Shown: positions 1 through 7,334 of the stretch, piece after piece
How positions within the stretch are numbered: position 1 is the stretch's first letter
Layout: each line of letters opens with the position of its first letter
Assembly (NCBI GenBank): GCA_025455725.1
Contig: JALOLY010000031.1
Coordinates: 1 to 11,873, forward strand
Origin: Amoebophilaceae bacterium
Lineage (GTDB): Bacteria; Bacteroidota; Bacteroidia; Cytophagales; Amoebophilaceae
DNA length: 11,873 nt
Direction: 5' to 3'
Made by a program: the position numbers and the translations under genes
The notes under the pieces: model-generated
Told to the model about the DNA's origin: nothing
The model's input: the letters and a program-made list of their open reading frames with translations, nothing else
Database searches by the model: none

Positions 1-858
1 TACCACACCCGCTAAGCCAATCAGCATGAGCGTCAGCTGCAAAGAGGGATCGAAGACTGAGATGATGAGAAATTGATTGCGGAGTTGCTTCGCACTCTTG
101 CCCATCAGCATACGTTGTATGATACAAGGATCCACCATACCTAAGGGGATGAGCCAAATGAGTGCAAGAGCGAGGTAATGTGTAAACTGGGGGTGATCCC
201 ATACTTGTAACTTTTCTTGAGGGACTTGTTCAAAGATGGCTTTCATGCCCCCGGCTTCTTCTATGGTAATGATAGCCAGGATAGGAATACCAATGAGAAG
301 TACTAGAAATTGAAAAACATCGGTGGTGGTCACCGATCTAATGCCTCCATGGGCAGTGTAGAGCGCAAGGAGTATGCCTCCCAGCACGATGGTACCTTGG
401 CTGTGCCAACCCAACAAGGATTGGCCAACTTCTCCCAGCATACTCAACTCCATGGTGGCAATGCAAAAGGTGGTAAAGAGTCCCAACAAACCAGCCATGA
501 CCTTGCTTGTGGGGCCATAGAGGGTACCCACTAAGTCGCCCATGGTTAGGCACATTGGGAACTTGGCTGCATGGGGTGCGACGAACAGAGCAATAAATAG
601 AAAGGCGAATACCAGCATCAACAAGGCAGCGGTGATGATCACGCCATCGTCAAAAATGACGCCAGTGATGTTAAACACACTGGCTCCTGCAATATTCGTG
701 GCCAAGTAGGTGAGCACCAGGGCCATCGTACCAAAAGATTTATTGGCTACAATGTATTCACGCACACTTTTGATGCCCTTACCCGACCAAAGCCCTATCA
801 CCAGTGTGATGAGCAAGAAGGCATACACGATCAGGTAGTCCTTGCTTAGATAAGCCAT
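1..858 (-). CDS. Sodium:solute symporter family protein (C-terminal part beyond window)
   Basis: An uninterrupted frame of 286 codons reads from an ATG at 858 off the left edge, so the C-terminal part is missing. The translation is strongly hydrophobic, with a first membrane segment near residues 8-24 and further ones near 44-66, 74-95, 120-140, 155-168, 182-199 and 226-243. It carries family landmarks of the sodium:solute symporters (SSS, LeuT fold): a TNIAGAS stretch at 54-60 in the unwound first core helix, GGIRSVTTTDVFQF at 171-184 (the conserved G-G...TD..Q signature), and a QRMLMGKSAKQLR block at 248-260. These proteins import sugars, amino acids, vitamins or sialic acid with Na+; the substrate cannot be read from this fragment. 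The only purine run before the start is AAAGAAAG, a weak ribosome site. It is divergent from the FMN reductase gene across a 600-base gap. The family call is firm and the substrate is unknown. Confidence 0.88.
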   Translation of the reverse strand, partial: MAYLSKDYLIVYAFLLITLVIGLWSGKGIKSVREYIVANKSFGTMALVLTYLATNIAGASVFNITGVIFDDGVIITAALLMLVFAFLFIALFVAPHAAKFPMCLTMGDLVGTLYGPTSKVMAGLLGLFTTFCIATMELSMLGEVGQSLLGWHSQGTIVLGGILLALYTAHGGIRSVTTTDVFQFLVLLIGIPILAIITIEEAGGMKAIFEQVPQEKLQVWDHPQFTHYLALALIWLIPLGMVDPCIIQRMLMGKSAKQLRNQFLIISVFDPSLQLTLMLIGLAGVV

Positions 859-1458
859 ACTTTCTTTACATCTAGATGCCCCGCAACCGGAGCATGGTTT
901 GTTGCAACATCTTCTCCAAATTTTTTTTGTAACTCACAGACCCCAGCAAAGTCAATTTGTCTGTCTCGCACAGAGCGAGATAGGGACTGCTGTAGGCTTC
1001 GTCGACGGTTGGTACTATGGAGCAATTACACCCAGAAAAAGTACACACCCGCCGTACCCATTGCATATCGATTCAAGGAGCGACTCTTGCAACGCCTACC
1101 CATCGGCCACTACTTTGGGAAGGGAGCTGAGCCGGTGTGTCGTGCTCCATCATTCCTTCTTGTTCTCATGCTCCTACTTCCTGCATGGCGTGTGGGCAGC
1201 CTTATCGTGGCTTGCCCTTCGCGAGGGCTTGAGGCAACAAGCACACACCTTCATCGTTGTAAACTCGTCCGTACCATTGGTCTCCCAAAACCCAGAACAT
1301 GATCCCTTACCACCTAAAAATACAACTGGCGCACCACTTTTTGCTCGTTAAAGCGCCCGGAGAGTTAATGAACCGCTACGGGATCCACCAACGCACTTCA
1401 CTTTGCAAGGCACGCACACTATATTGCGAAGTCTCACTTCATATATGCAAATTGACTC
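859..1458. other. 600-base stretch without a convincing gene
   Basis: This gap separates two divergently read genes and is far longer than any other gap in the window. Open frames exist on both strands. On the plus strand, 899-1351 and 1009-1302 give compositionally odd proteins rich in Cys, His, Ser and Pro with no recognisable motif. On the minus strand, 872-1066 gives 64 residues ending 13 bases before the symporter start. Extending that minus frame upstream meets stop codons at 1073-1075, 1166-1168, 1202-1204 and 1307-1309, between segments that look vaguely protein-like (for example one with WCASC and another with GDQWYGRVYND). It could be a decayed gene, an untranslated or small-RNA region, or plain spacer. 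I recognise no family and no tRNA-like fold. Confidence 0.5.
1199..1235. other. Imperfect inverted repeat / potential RNA hairpin
   Basis: GCCCT (1214-1218) and AGGGC (1224-1228) form a 5-bp GC-rich stem around TCGCG. Outside it GCCTTA (1199-1204) can pair with TGAGGC (1230-1235), with one G-U pair, leaving an asymmetric internal loop on the left side. It lies in the middle of the gene-free gap and no uridine run follows it on either strand, so it does not look like a simple terminator. It could be part of a structured RNA or chance. Confidence 0.25.
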
Positions 1459-1995
1459 GTGAATGATACAAAAATTATAGTCGTTTCCGGCACTAACAAC
1501 AAAAATTCTCTGACCGCCCAGGTGGCAGACTACTACGCAGGGCTCCTACACGAACACGGCTGTAACAACCAGGTATTAAAGCTCACCGACTTGCCTGAAA
1601 ATTTCACAGCCACTGCGCTTTACGAGAACAGCGGGAAAAACACTGCATTCAATCGCCTGCAAGCAATCATGGAAACCGCACCGAAATACGTCTTCATCAT
1701 TCCCGAATACAACGGGTCTTTTCCTGGTGTTTTCAAAGCATTCATCGACGGACTTCCATTTCCTAATACGTTCAGAGAAAAAAAGTGTGCCCTGGTAGGC
1801 ATATCTCAGGGACCTCAAGGAGGAGCGTTTGCCATGAGCCACCTGACAGATATATTTCACTATCTAAGAATGCACGTCTACCCACTCAAACCTAGGCTCA
1901 GTGGCATACAAGACAGCCAATTGGATACTGTCCTGTCCAATGAACGGTATACAAGGCTATTGCAAGAACAAGCTAAAGGAATGGTCAATTATTAA
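1459..1995 (+). CDS. NADPH-dependent FMN reductase (flavodoxin fold)
   Basis: The 178-residue protein matches the NADPH-dependent FMN reductase family (azoreductase/ArsH/chromate-reductase-like flavoproteins) in length and motifs. Strand 1 runs into an SGTNNKNS phosphate-binding loop at 10-17, PEYNGSFPGVFKAFIDGLP at 82-100 contacts the flavin, and a glycine-rich GISQGPQGG loop lies at 114-122. Such enzymes use NAD(P)H to reduce FMN, quinones, azo compounds or metals in the cytosol; the physiological acceptor is not visible. The start must be GTG: an in-frame TGA lies at 1453-1455, only one codon upstream, and the next in-frame ATG is at residue 71, beyond the phosphate loop. No Shine-Dalgarno sequence is evident. 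The gene stands alone and converges on ftsZ with 59 bases between the stop codons. The family is clear, the specific role is not. Confidence 0.85.
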   Translation: MNDTKIIVVSGTNNKNSLTAQVADYYAGLLHEHGCNNQVLKLTDLPENFTATALYENSGKNTAFNRLQAIMETAPKYVFIIPEYNGSFPGVFKAFIDGLPFPNTFREKKCALVGISQGPQGGAFAMSHLTDIFHYLRMHVYPLKPRLSGIQDSQLDTVLSNERYTRLLQEQAKGMVNY

Positions 1996-2054
1996 AGCCT
2001 AGCGGCCGTATGACACTACAGGAGGCATACCACGCAACCTATCGCATAGGCAAC

Positions 2055-3461
2055 TCATACGTTCTCTTTTGCATCAATGTTCTTATCATCATCAAGCTGG
2101 TAACGGACAATCTCGCGCTCAGATAGGTTTTCTATCGGCTGAAATTGGATTTCTTTTCTGAGATAAGCTGGTACTTCTAACCATTCTTTAAGTTTTTCCT
2201 CGCTCAGCGTTGCTCCTTGCCTCATCGCCAGTTCGTCAACTCTCTCCTGCGCTTTTTGGTACAGGTACTGCTTTTTCCATGCCAGCGTATCGAGTGGTTG
2301 TAAAGCATCCGATAGTCCTGTGGTTCTATGCCTACGCATCCTCGAGCGGGTAGCCACTGGAATCGGGGAGGACATGCGCGATTTCTCTCCTACAGCCTGT
2401 CTCCTAGGTCTCCCAAAAAGATGAGTTTGTGAATCTGGTGGCAGAACCTCGGAAGAAGCTTGTGCTTGGTGTATGCTTGCTTCACTTTCTTCTTCAAAAC
2501 CTGTTGCAATTACTGTCACTCTCATTTGTTCCTCCAGCTGGGCGTCGGAGCCATGCCCAAAGATCATTTCCGCGTCGGTACCAATCTGATCTTGAATATA
2601 GTCTGTAATGATGGTAAGCTCGTCCATCTTCAGCGCTGCTTCTTCACCCGAAACAATAGAAAGTAATATCTTCTTGGCACCGTGTATGTCCTTGTAGTCC
2701 AATAGAGGAGAGGCCAACGCTGCTTCGGCGGCCCTCAGGGCGCGCTCCTCCCCTGCCGCCTGGCCCGACCCCATGACAGCCGCACCGGCGTTTTTCATCA
2801 CGGTCTTCACATCTTCAAAGTCTACGTTTACATAGCCAGGAACCGTGATAATCTCAGCAATACTCTTGGCAGCAGTTGTAAGCACATTGTCGGCTTGCGC
2901 AAAGGCATTACCAACAGACAGGTTACCCAGCACTTCTCTGAGGCGATCATTGAGGATCACTAACACGGTGTCACAATGTTGTCGTAGTTGCTTGATGCCT
3001 TCTTGGGCTTGCTGAAGCTTCTTCTTCCCTTCAAAAGAAAAGGGCTGTGTAACAATGCCTACCGTAAGTATACCTAACTTTCTGGCTATGCTTGCGATCA
3101 CAGGGGCAGCACCTGTACCTGTCCCTCCCCCCATACCTGCCGTGACAAAAACCATTTTGGTAGCATCGCTGAGCAGCTCTTTGATATCATCTTTGCTCTC
3201 AAGGGCTGCATTTCTGCCTACTTCGGGGTTAGCACCAGCGCCTAGTCCACCGGTGAGATGTATACCAAGCTGCAACTTGTGCTGTATGGGGCTATTCTCT
3301 AAAGCCTGCGCATCGGTGTTACAAACCACAAACGACACATCCTTGATGCCCCGATTGTACATGTTGTTTACGGCATTACTTCCACCCCCTCCTACACCAA
3401 TCACCTTGATGATCGACTGGCGATGCGTGGGTAAGTCAAATCTGTAGGTGTTTTTTTCCAT
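2055..3461 (-). CDS. ftsZ: Cell division protein FtsZ
   Basis: FtsZ is the tubulin-like GTPase that polymerises into the cytokinetic ring. The 468-residue product has the N-terminal nucleotide loop VGGGGSNAVNNM at 23-34, the tubulin signature GGGTGTG at 111-117, and the catalytic T7 loop NVDFEDVKTVM at 212-222, whose D214 and D217 complete the GTPase site of the neighbouring subunit. The conserved globular part ends near residue 320. A variable, Arg- and Ser-rich linker then spans about 325-425. The conserved C-terminal peptide that docks FtsA, VPAYLRKEI, lies at 430-438 and is followed by about 30 more residues, an arrangement seen in Bacteroidota FtsZ but not in E. coli, where the peptide is terminal. 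It starts with ATG, has no clear Shine-Dalgarno sequence, and follows ftsA by 50 bases, so it is probably cotranscribed as the last gene of ftsQ-ftsA-ftsZ. Confidence 0.98.
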   Translation of the reverse strand: MEKNTYRFDLPTHRQSIIKVIGVGGGGSNAVNNMYNRGIKDVSFVVCNTDAQALENSPIQHKLQLGIHLTGGLGAGANPEVGRNAALESKDDIKELLSDATKMVFVTAGMGGGTGTGAAPVIASIARKLGILTVGIVTQPFSFEGKKKLQQAQEGIKQLRQHCDTVLVILNDRLREVLGNLSVGNAFAQADNVLTTAAKSIAEIITVPGYVNVDFEDVKTVMKNAGAAVMGSGQAAGEERALRAAEAALASPLLDYKDIHGAKKILLSIVSGEEAALKMDELTIITDYIQDQIGTDAEMIFGHGSDAQLEEQMRVTVIATGFEEESEASIHQAQASSEVLPPDSQTHLFGRPRRQAVGEKSRMSSPIPVATRSRMRRHRTTGLSDALQPLDTLAWKKQYLYQKAQERVDELAMRQGATLSEEKLKEWLEVPAYLRKEIQFQPIENLSEREIVRYQLDDDKNIDAKENV

Positions 3462-3511
3462 ATTTCAAGAGGGTTGTATACCACGGATGATGAAGCAAAC
3501 AGCTACTGCCT

Positions 3512-4825
3512 CTAATATCCTTTTTTACCATCATAATCATCTATCAACAGCCCTTTGGTTTTATTCAACAACCTCCTAAAGAAGTCAGGAGTTTGTTTTC
3601 CTTTTTTATGGCTCTGCTTGAAATCCATACTAACAGCCCCCTTCGAAGCCCTGTAGTATTCTTCTCGGTAATCTAGTGCCTTAAACCCTGCTAACACCAA
3701 GCCTACACCCGTGGCATGCATAGGACTTTTGACTTCATCACGCTTACCCTTGCCTAAGTGTTCATTGGGATATCCTATCCTTGTATCTAGCCCTGTGATG
3801 TATTCAAAGAGTTGCTTGACATATTGTAGTTGTGCTCCGCCACCGGTAACCACAAGACCTGCAGCAAGCTTTTCCTGGAATCCCGATACAATAATTTCTG
3901 TATGAATCAGTTCAATTATCTCCTCCATTCTTGCCTCAATAATACGAGCCAGGTTCCGCACGGAGATCTCTTTAGGGGAGCGACTTCTAAGCCCTGGAAT
4001 AGTGATGAGTTCATTAGCACCTGCTTCTTCGGCAATGGCCTTACCAAACTTGATCTTGAGCAATTCTGCCTGATGCCCCATGACCATACAGCCTTGTTTG
4101 ATATCTGCAGTAATGATGTTACCCCCAAAAGGAATCACAGTGGTGTGGCGTATAATCGCATCATGGAAAATAGCAATGTCTACCGTGCCTCCTCCAATGT
4201 CTACTAAGCATACACCGGCTTCTTTCTCTTCATCGCTCAGCACCGCGAGACTTGAAGAAAGAGGCTCTAAAATGAGGTTGTCTACAGACAGACCTGCCCT
4301 CTTGACGCACTTGTACACATTATTGATGGCACTGGTCTTAGCAGTGATGATGTGAAAATCCGCTTCGAGTTTGACACCCGACATCCCTACCGGATCTTTA
4401 ATGCCTTCTTCATAATCCACCGTATAATTTTGTGGCATCGCATGAATAATCTCACTTCCTGGTGGCGTGACGATCCTGTACATGTCGTTGGTAAGCCTGG
4501 CCACATCTTCTACCGTAATTTCTTCATCTACCGCTTCACGGGTAATGCTCCCCCGATGAAAAGCACTTTTGATATGGCGACCGGCAATGCCTACATTGAC
4601 CACGTTGATGTCAATGTTTGCACTATTCTCTGCTTCTTTGACAGCTTTCCCGATGGCAGCAACCGTCTTATCAATGTTGGTCACTGTGCCTCTTACAACA
4701 CCATCTGAAACAGCCTTCCCCATCCCTAACACTTCGAGCTTGCCGTATTTATTCTTCTTGCCTACAAGTACACAGATTTTGGTAGTCCCAATGTCGAGGC
4801 CCACGATGATTTTATCTTCTTCCAT
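3512..4825 (-). CDS. ftsA: Cell division protein FtsA
   Basis: FtsA is the actin-like ATPase that tethers FtsZ filaments to the membrane and helps recruit later divisome proteins. The 437-residue product has the actin-fold phosphate-1 loop GLDIGTTKICVLVG at 9-22, the phosphate-2 loop VDIGGGTVDIAIF at 208-220 and the adenosine motif VVTGGGAQL at 325-333. The FtsA-specific 1C subdomain (in place of actin 1B) falls between about 80 and 165. The C-terminus has a basic linker (KKGK at 407-410) and then FFRRLLNKTKGLLIDD at 415-430, which fits the amphipathic membrane-targeting helix of the family. The ATG lies 3 bases after the ftsQ stop codon, so translational coupling within ftsQAZ is likely. The length is usual for Bacteroidota FtsA. 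Confidence 0.98.
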   Translation of the reverse strand: MEEDKIIVGLDIGTTKICVLVGKKNKYGKLEVLGMGKAVSDGVVRGTVTNIDKTVAAIGKAVKEAENSANIDINVVNVGIAGRHIKSAFHRGSITREAVDEEITVEDVARLTNDMYRIVTPPGSEIIHAMPQNYTVDYEEGIKDPVGMSGVKLEADFHIITAKTSAINNVYKCVKRAGLSVDNLILEPLSSSLAVLSDEEKEAGVCLVDIGGGTVDIAIFHDAIIRHTTVIPFGGNIITADIKQGCMVMGHQAELLKIKFGKAIAEEAGANELITIPGLRSRSPKEISVRNLARIIEARMEEIIELIHTEIIVSGFQEKLAAGLVVTGGGAQLQYVKQLFEYITGLDTRIGYPNEHLGKGKRDEVKSPMHATGVGLVLAGFKALDYREEYYRASKGAVSMDFKQSHKKGKQTPDFFRRLLNKTKGLLIDDYDGKKGY

Positions 4826-4828
4826 ACT

Positions 4829-5587
4829 TCACTCACAGACTATCTGATTGTCAAATTCAATATTGACCCGCTTGTAGGCGTTCCATCCTTTGCAGGGAAC
4901 GATTTTTTTGTAAAAAAGTTTCAACTTGGCTAGCTTGTCTTCCTTGGCTTCGGGCAGACCAAATTCTATGCGCTGCCTGCCGATTTGCGTATGCATGGTG
5001 ATCTTCCCTTTTTCGTTAATGTGCATATAGACAATCTGAGCACGCCAGAACGGATCACGGTCAATATAGTTTAATAATGCCAGCAACGCCGCTCCATGGG
5101 TATGCTCTTTGAGGTTCTTTTGGGTGCCTGGCTGCTCTGTTTCAACCAAAATTACCCTGGCTGTATACTGGTCTGATAGTGCCAGAAGCGTACCGTCCCC
5201 ATCGATATACTGACTCTGCTGGTACGGGTAAATTATTCTGGCGATGGGCCTCCTGGGCGTAATGGCTATCTTGAGGTCTCCCCTCAAAGTTTTGTAGGCA
5301 ATCCCTTCACGCACAAAACTATGTGCCTTAGCGACACTTTCAATGCTTCGTGTCTTCAGAGTCTGTAAGGGGGTTCCCAAGATGGGCGTTTTAGTGTTGG
5401 CAGTGATGCGCCGGAGCAAAGCCTCTTTCTCAATGAACTGCTGCCCTTCCTCTCCGGCAATACTAATAACGATATCACGACATACCTTCTCAGCCTGCCT
5501 AGTTTCCGCAAACACAACAACCAGCACTAACAACAGACCACTGAGCGGGAGTCTCACCCCCTTAATAAGTTGTCGAATAGTAAGCAC
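4829..5587 (-). CDS. ftsQ: Cell division protein FtsQ/DivIB
   Basis: FtsQ is a bitopic inner-membrane protein with a periplasmic POTRA domain that scaffolds FtsB/FtsL and couples the Z-ring to septal peptidoglycan synthesis. The 252-residue product has a short cytoplasmic N-terminus, one membrane helix at about 15-27, a POTRA-like region at about 36-112, and a beta domain containing RRPIARI (112-118) and YIDGDGTLLALS (127-138), the family motif. The closing GWNAYKRVNIEFDNQIVC block at 234-251 is typical of Bacteroidota FtsQ. The start is GTG: in-frame codons upstream reach a TAG at 5606-5608 without any ATG, and no methionine occurs before the membrane helix. Its position directly before ftsA supports the call, since the family is poorly conserved in sequence. 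A murC gene, its common upstream neighbour, is absent here. Confidence 0.93.
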   Translation of the reverse strand: MLTIRQLIKGVRLPLSGLLLVLVVVFAETRQAEKVCRDIVISIAGEEGQQFIEKEALLRRITANTKTPILGTPLQTLKTRSIESVAKAHSFVREGIAYKTLRGDLKIAITPRRPIARIIYPYQQSQYIDGDGTLLALSDQYTARVILVETEQPGTQKNLKEHTHGAALLALLNYIDRDPFWRAQIVYMHINEKGKITMHTQIGRQRIEFGLPEAKEDKLAKLKLFYKKIVPCKGWNAYKRVNIEFDNQIVCE

Positions 5588-5626
5588 TGTCGCAAAGTAG
5601 GCAAACTAGTGAACGCCATACCTATG

Positions 5627-5656
5627 CAAAGGTAAGCCCACAGGTTGAATTCAACC
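5627..5656 (-). promoter_or_regulatory. Putative Bacteroidota-type promoter of ftsQAZ
   Basis: On the minus strand TACCTTTG (5634-5627) is an exact match to the Bacteroidota minus-7 consensus TAnnTTTG. A TTG at 5654-5652 stands 17 bases upstream, near the expected place for the minus-33 TTTG box. The implied transcription start near 5620 would leave a leader of about 30 bases before the ftsQ GTG codon. This would give ftsQAZ its own promoter, separate from the antiporter gene that ends 103 bases upstream. The minus-33 element is weak; the minus-7 box is the real evidence. Confidence 0.45.
5643..5656. promoter_or_regulatory. Perfect 14-bp palindrome, possible operator
   Basis: GGTTGAATTCAACC reads identically on both strands, with no mismatch and no spacer. 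It overlaps the putative minus-33 element of the ftsQAZ promoter, which is where a dimeric regulator would interfere with or recruit RNA polymerase. As RNA it would make a poor hairpin, because the centre leaves little room for a loop, so a protein-binding site is the better reading. No regulator is encoded nearby. A chance palindrome remains possible. Confidence 0.35.
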
Positions 5657-5690
5657 AAGCATCCCGGCTAGGCAAAAAGAGAAGTCAACA

Positions 5691-7220
5691 CTACACGAAA
5701 GCAAAGAATAATAGCCAAACAACGACAAGTATGGGGAGTAGGATCGGTACTGAGAAACGAAGGATATAGGTAAAAAAAGAAGGCATACGAACACCCAACT
5801 GCTCGGCAATCGCCCTGACCATGAAATTAGGCCCGTTACCAATATAGGTCATGGCACCAAAGAACACCGAAGCGATAGAGACGGCCCTCAGTTGCAGCAC
5901 GGAGTTTTGAAAAACACCTCCAGCAGCAAATGCTTGGACATCTGTTACAGCAGTGATACTGGCTCCACAGGTGGCCATACCAGCCGCTGCAAAGTTGAGG
6001 TACGTGGGCGCATTGTCCAATACGGAAGAACAGATACCAGTACCCCAGTATAGTGTGTTGTGTGTGATAATTCCTTGGCCTGTTACAGATCCTGCAAAAT
6101 CACTAATCCACTGCAACGCAGGCATCATGGTGCCGAATATACCCACGAAGAGCACTGCGACCTCTCGAAGAGGATCCCCACTAAATGCATTTTCTTGCAA
6201 CGCATATCGGTCTGCATAGTGATAAGCAAGCCATGCCACGCTCAGGAAGATGAGCTCCCGCACGAAGGAGAACGCATGGTGACCGTAGTGAAGCACAGGC
6301 ACCCAATCAAAGATGTTAGGATCTATGAAAATGGCGCCTATGATCATGGCAAACCAAACAAGGTTATGTTTCCCTACCAAGTGCAGAACGGGTTGGTTCG
6401 GATCAATGGTTGCTTGCGCTGTATTACAGTTATTACGCCTATCTAAACGATAAAATACTGCACTTAGTAGCAATAACGCAGTCAGCCAAGGCAGTAGATT
6501 GTGTTGCAGGGTCCAGAAAAAAGGGACACCACTTAAAAACCCCAAAAAAAGCGGTGGATCGCCGATAGGTGTGAGCGCGCCACCCACATTGCTTACCATA
6601 AAAATAAAGAAGATGATATGGTATGCCCGAATCCCACCCTGGTTCAGTCGTACGTAGGGTCGAATGAGCAGCATGGAAGCCCCTGTTGTACCAATGAGGT
6701 TGGCTATGACGGCCCCTATGAGCAAAAAGCCCACGTTCACAAAAGGTGTGGCTCGTCTGTTCACCACTATCAAGATGCCGCCAGATACCATGTACAAAGC
6801 GGCTATCAAAGCGATAAACTGCGTATACTCCATCAAGATTTCTATGGGCTTTGCCCAATCATGCAGCACTACAGGGTAGTAGGCAACTACCAAAATTGAC
6901 CACAGTATCGCTACCTTGGCATAGTGCTGGTGCCAAAATTTTGCGTACAACAGCGGCCCTGTGGCAATCATCAGCAGTAACACAACGAAAGGGATCGCCA
7001 GCCATCCTGGAGGTAGGCCGGCTTGTCCTTCCGTAGCATGGCTACCCATGGCTGCCGCAGCGGTGTTGGGTCTTGCAGACCCTTCAGCAGTGCCCCCTGT
7101 CTGCACTTGAGCTACCACTCGCTTCGGAACCGGAGAACCCGCTCTTGCCACAGGGCTCACAACGCACCATAACAAGCACACGACAGCATAAAAGAAACTT
7201 CGACGAATCAATGCTACCAT
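5691..7220 (-). CDS. Sodium:proton antiporter of the citrate-transporter (CitMHS/NhaD-like) superfamily
   Basis: The 509-residue, highly hydrophobic protein belongs to the ion-transporter superfamily that includes NhaD and citrate carriers; close relatives are usually annotated as sodium:proton antiporters. Diagnostic blocks are NLIGTTGASMLLIRP (174-188), SNVGGALTPIGDPPLFLGFL (210-229), YWGTGICSSVLDNAPTYLNF (391-410) and MTYIGNGPNFMVRAIAE (457-473): the paired re-entrant-like GTTG/GDPP and SVLDNAPT/GNGPN motifs with their helix-breaking residues. About ten or more membrane segments follow residue 70. The N-terminus (1-27, ending ARA) looks like a cleavable signal peptide and is followed by about 40 Ala/Gly/Ser-rich residues before the first transporter helix. 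The protein would export Na+ in exchange for H+ at the inner membrane. The ATG start is clear. It is 115 bases from folD and 103 from ftsQ, so it is probably its own transcription unit. Ion specificity is inferred from the family. Confidence 0.85.
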   Translation of the reverse strand: MVALIRRSFFYAVVCLLWCVVSPVARAGSPVPKRVVAQVQTGGTAEGSARPNTAAAAMGSHATEGQAGLPPGWLAIPFVVLLLMIATGPLLYAKFWHQHYAKVAILWSILVVAYYPVVLHDWAKPIEILMEYTQFIALIAALYMVSGGILIVVNRRATPFVNVGFLLIGAVIANLIGTTGASMLLIRPYVRLNQGGIRAYHIIFFIFMVSNVGGALTPIGDPPLFLGFLSGVPFFWTLQHNLLPWLTALLLLSAVFYRLDRRNNCNTAQATIDPNQPVLHLVGKHNLVWFAMIIGAIFIDPNIFDWVPVLHYGHHAFSFVRELIFLSVAWLAYHYADRYALQENAFSGDPLREVAVLFVGIFGTMMPALQWISDFAGSVTGQGIITHNTLYWGTGICSSVLDNAPTYLNFAAAGMATCGASITAVTDVQAFAAGGVFQNSVLQLRAVSIASVFFGAMTYIGNGPNFMVRAIAEQLGVRMPSFFTYILRFSVPILLPILVVVWLLFFAFV

Positions 7221-7263
7221 GGGGCTAATCTAGGTCATTTGACTCGAATAGCAAGGATTTGAT

Positions 7264-7290
7264 TAGGCATAACGCACTCAGTAGGCATAA
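7264..7290. repeat. 9-bp direct repeat upstream of the antiporter gene
   Basis: TAGGCATAA occurs at 7264-7272 and again at 7282-7290, an 18-base period, about 45-70 bases before the antiporter ATG on the other strand. The spacing is not far from two helical turns, so the copies would sit on nearly the same face of the DNA, as expected for a tandem regulator-binding site. The function is unknown and it may be coincidence. Confidence 0.25.
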
Positions 7291-7334
7291 GTTTGGGAAG
7301 ACTTGAGCACCCACAACCAGAGGATGATTAGTGT

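Noticed and set aside
872..1066. 64-residue minus-strand open frame ending just before the symporter gene
   Set aside because: No recognisable motif, atypical composition, and the same frame is broken by stops upstream. It is discussed as part of the gene-free region rather than called a gene.
899..1351. 150-residue plus-strand open frame
   Set aside because: Rich in Cys/His/Ser/Pro with no domain pattern and overlapping other equally unconvincing frames; it looks like chance openness.
2038..2050. CCTAT-CGC-ATAGG inverted repeat between the convergent FMN reductase and ftsZ genes
   Set aside because: Only five base pairs with no uridine tract on either side, too weak to call a bidirectional terminator.
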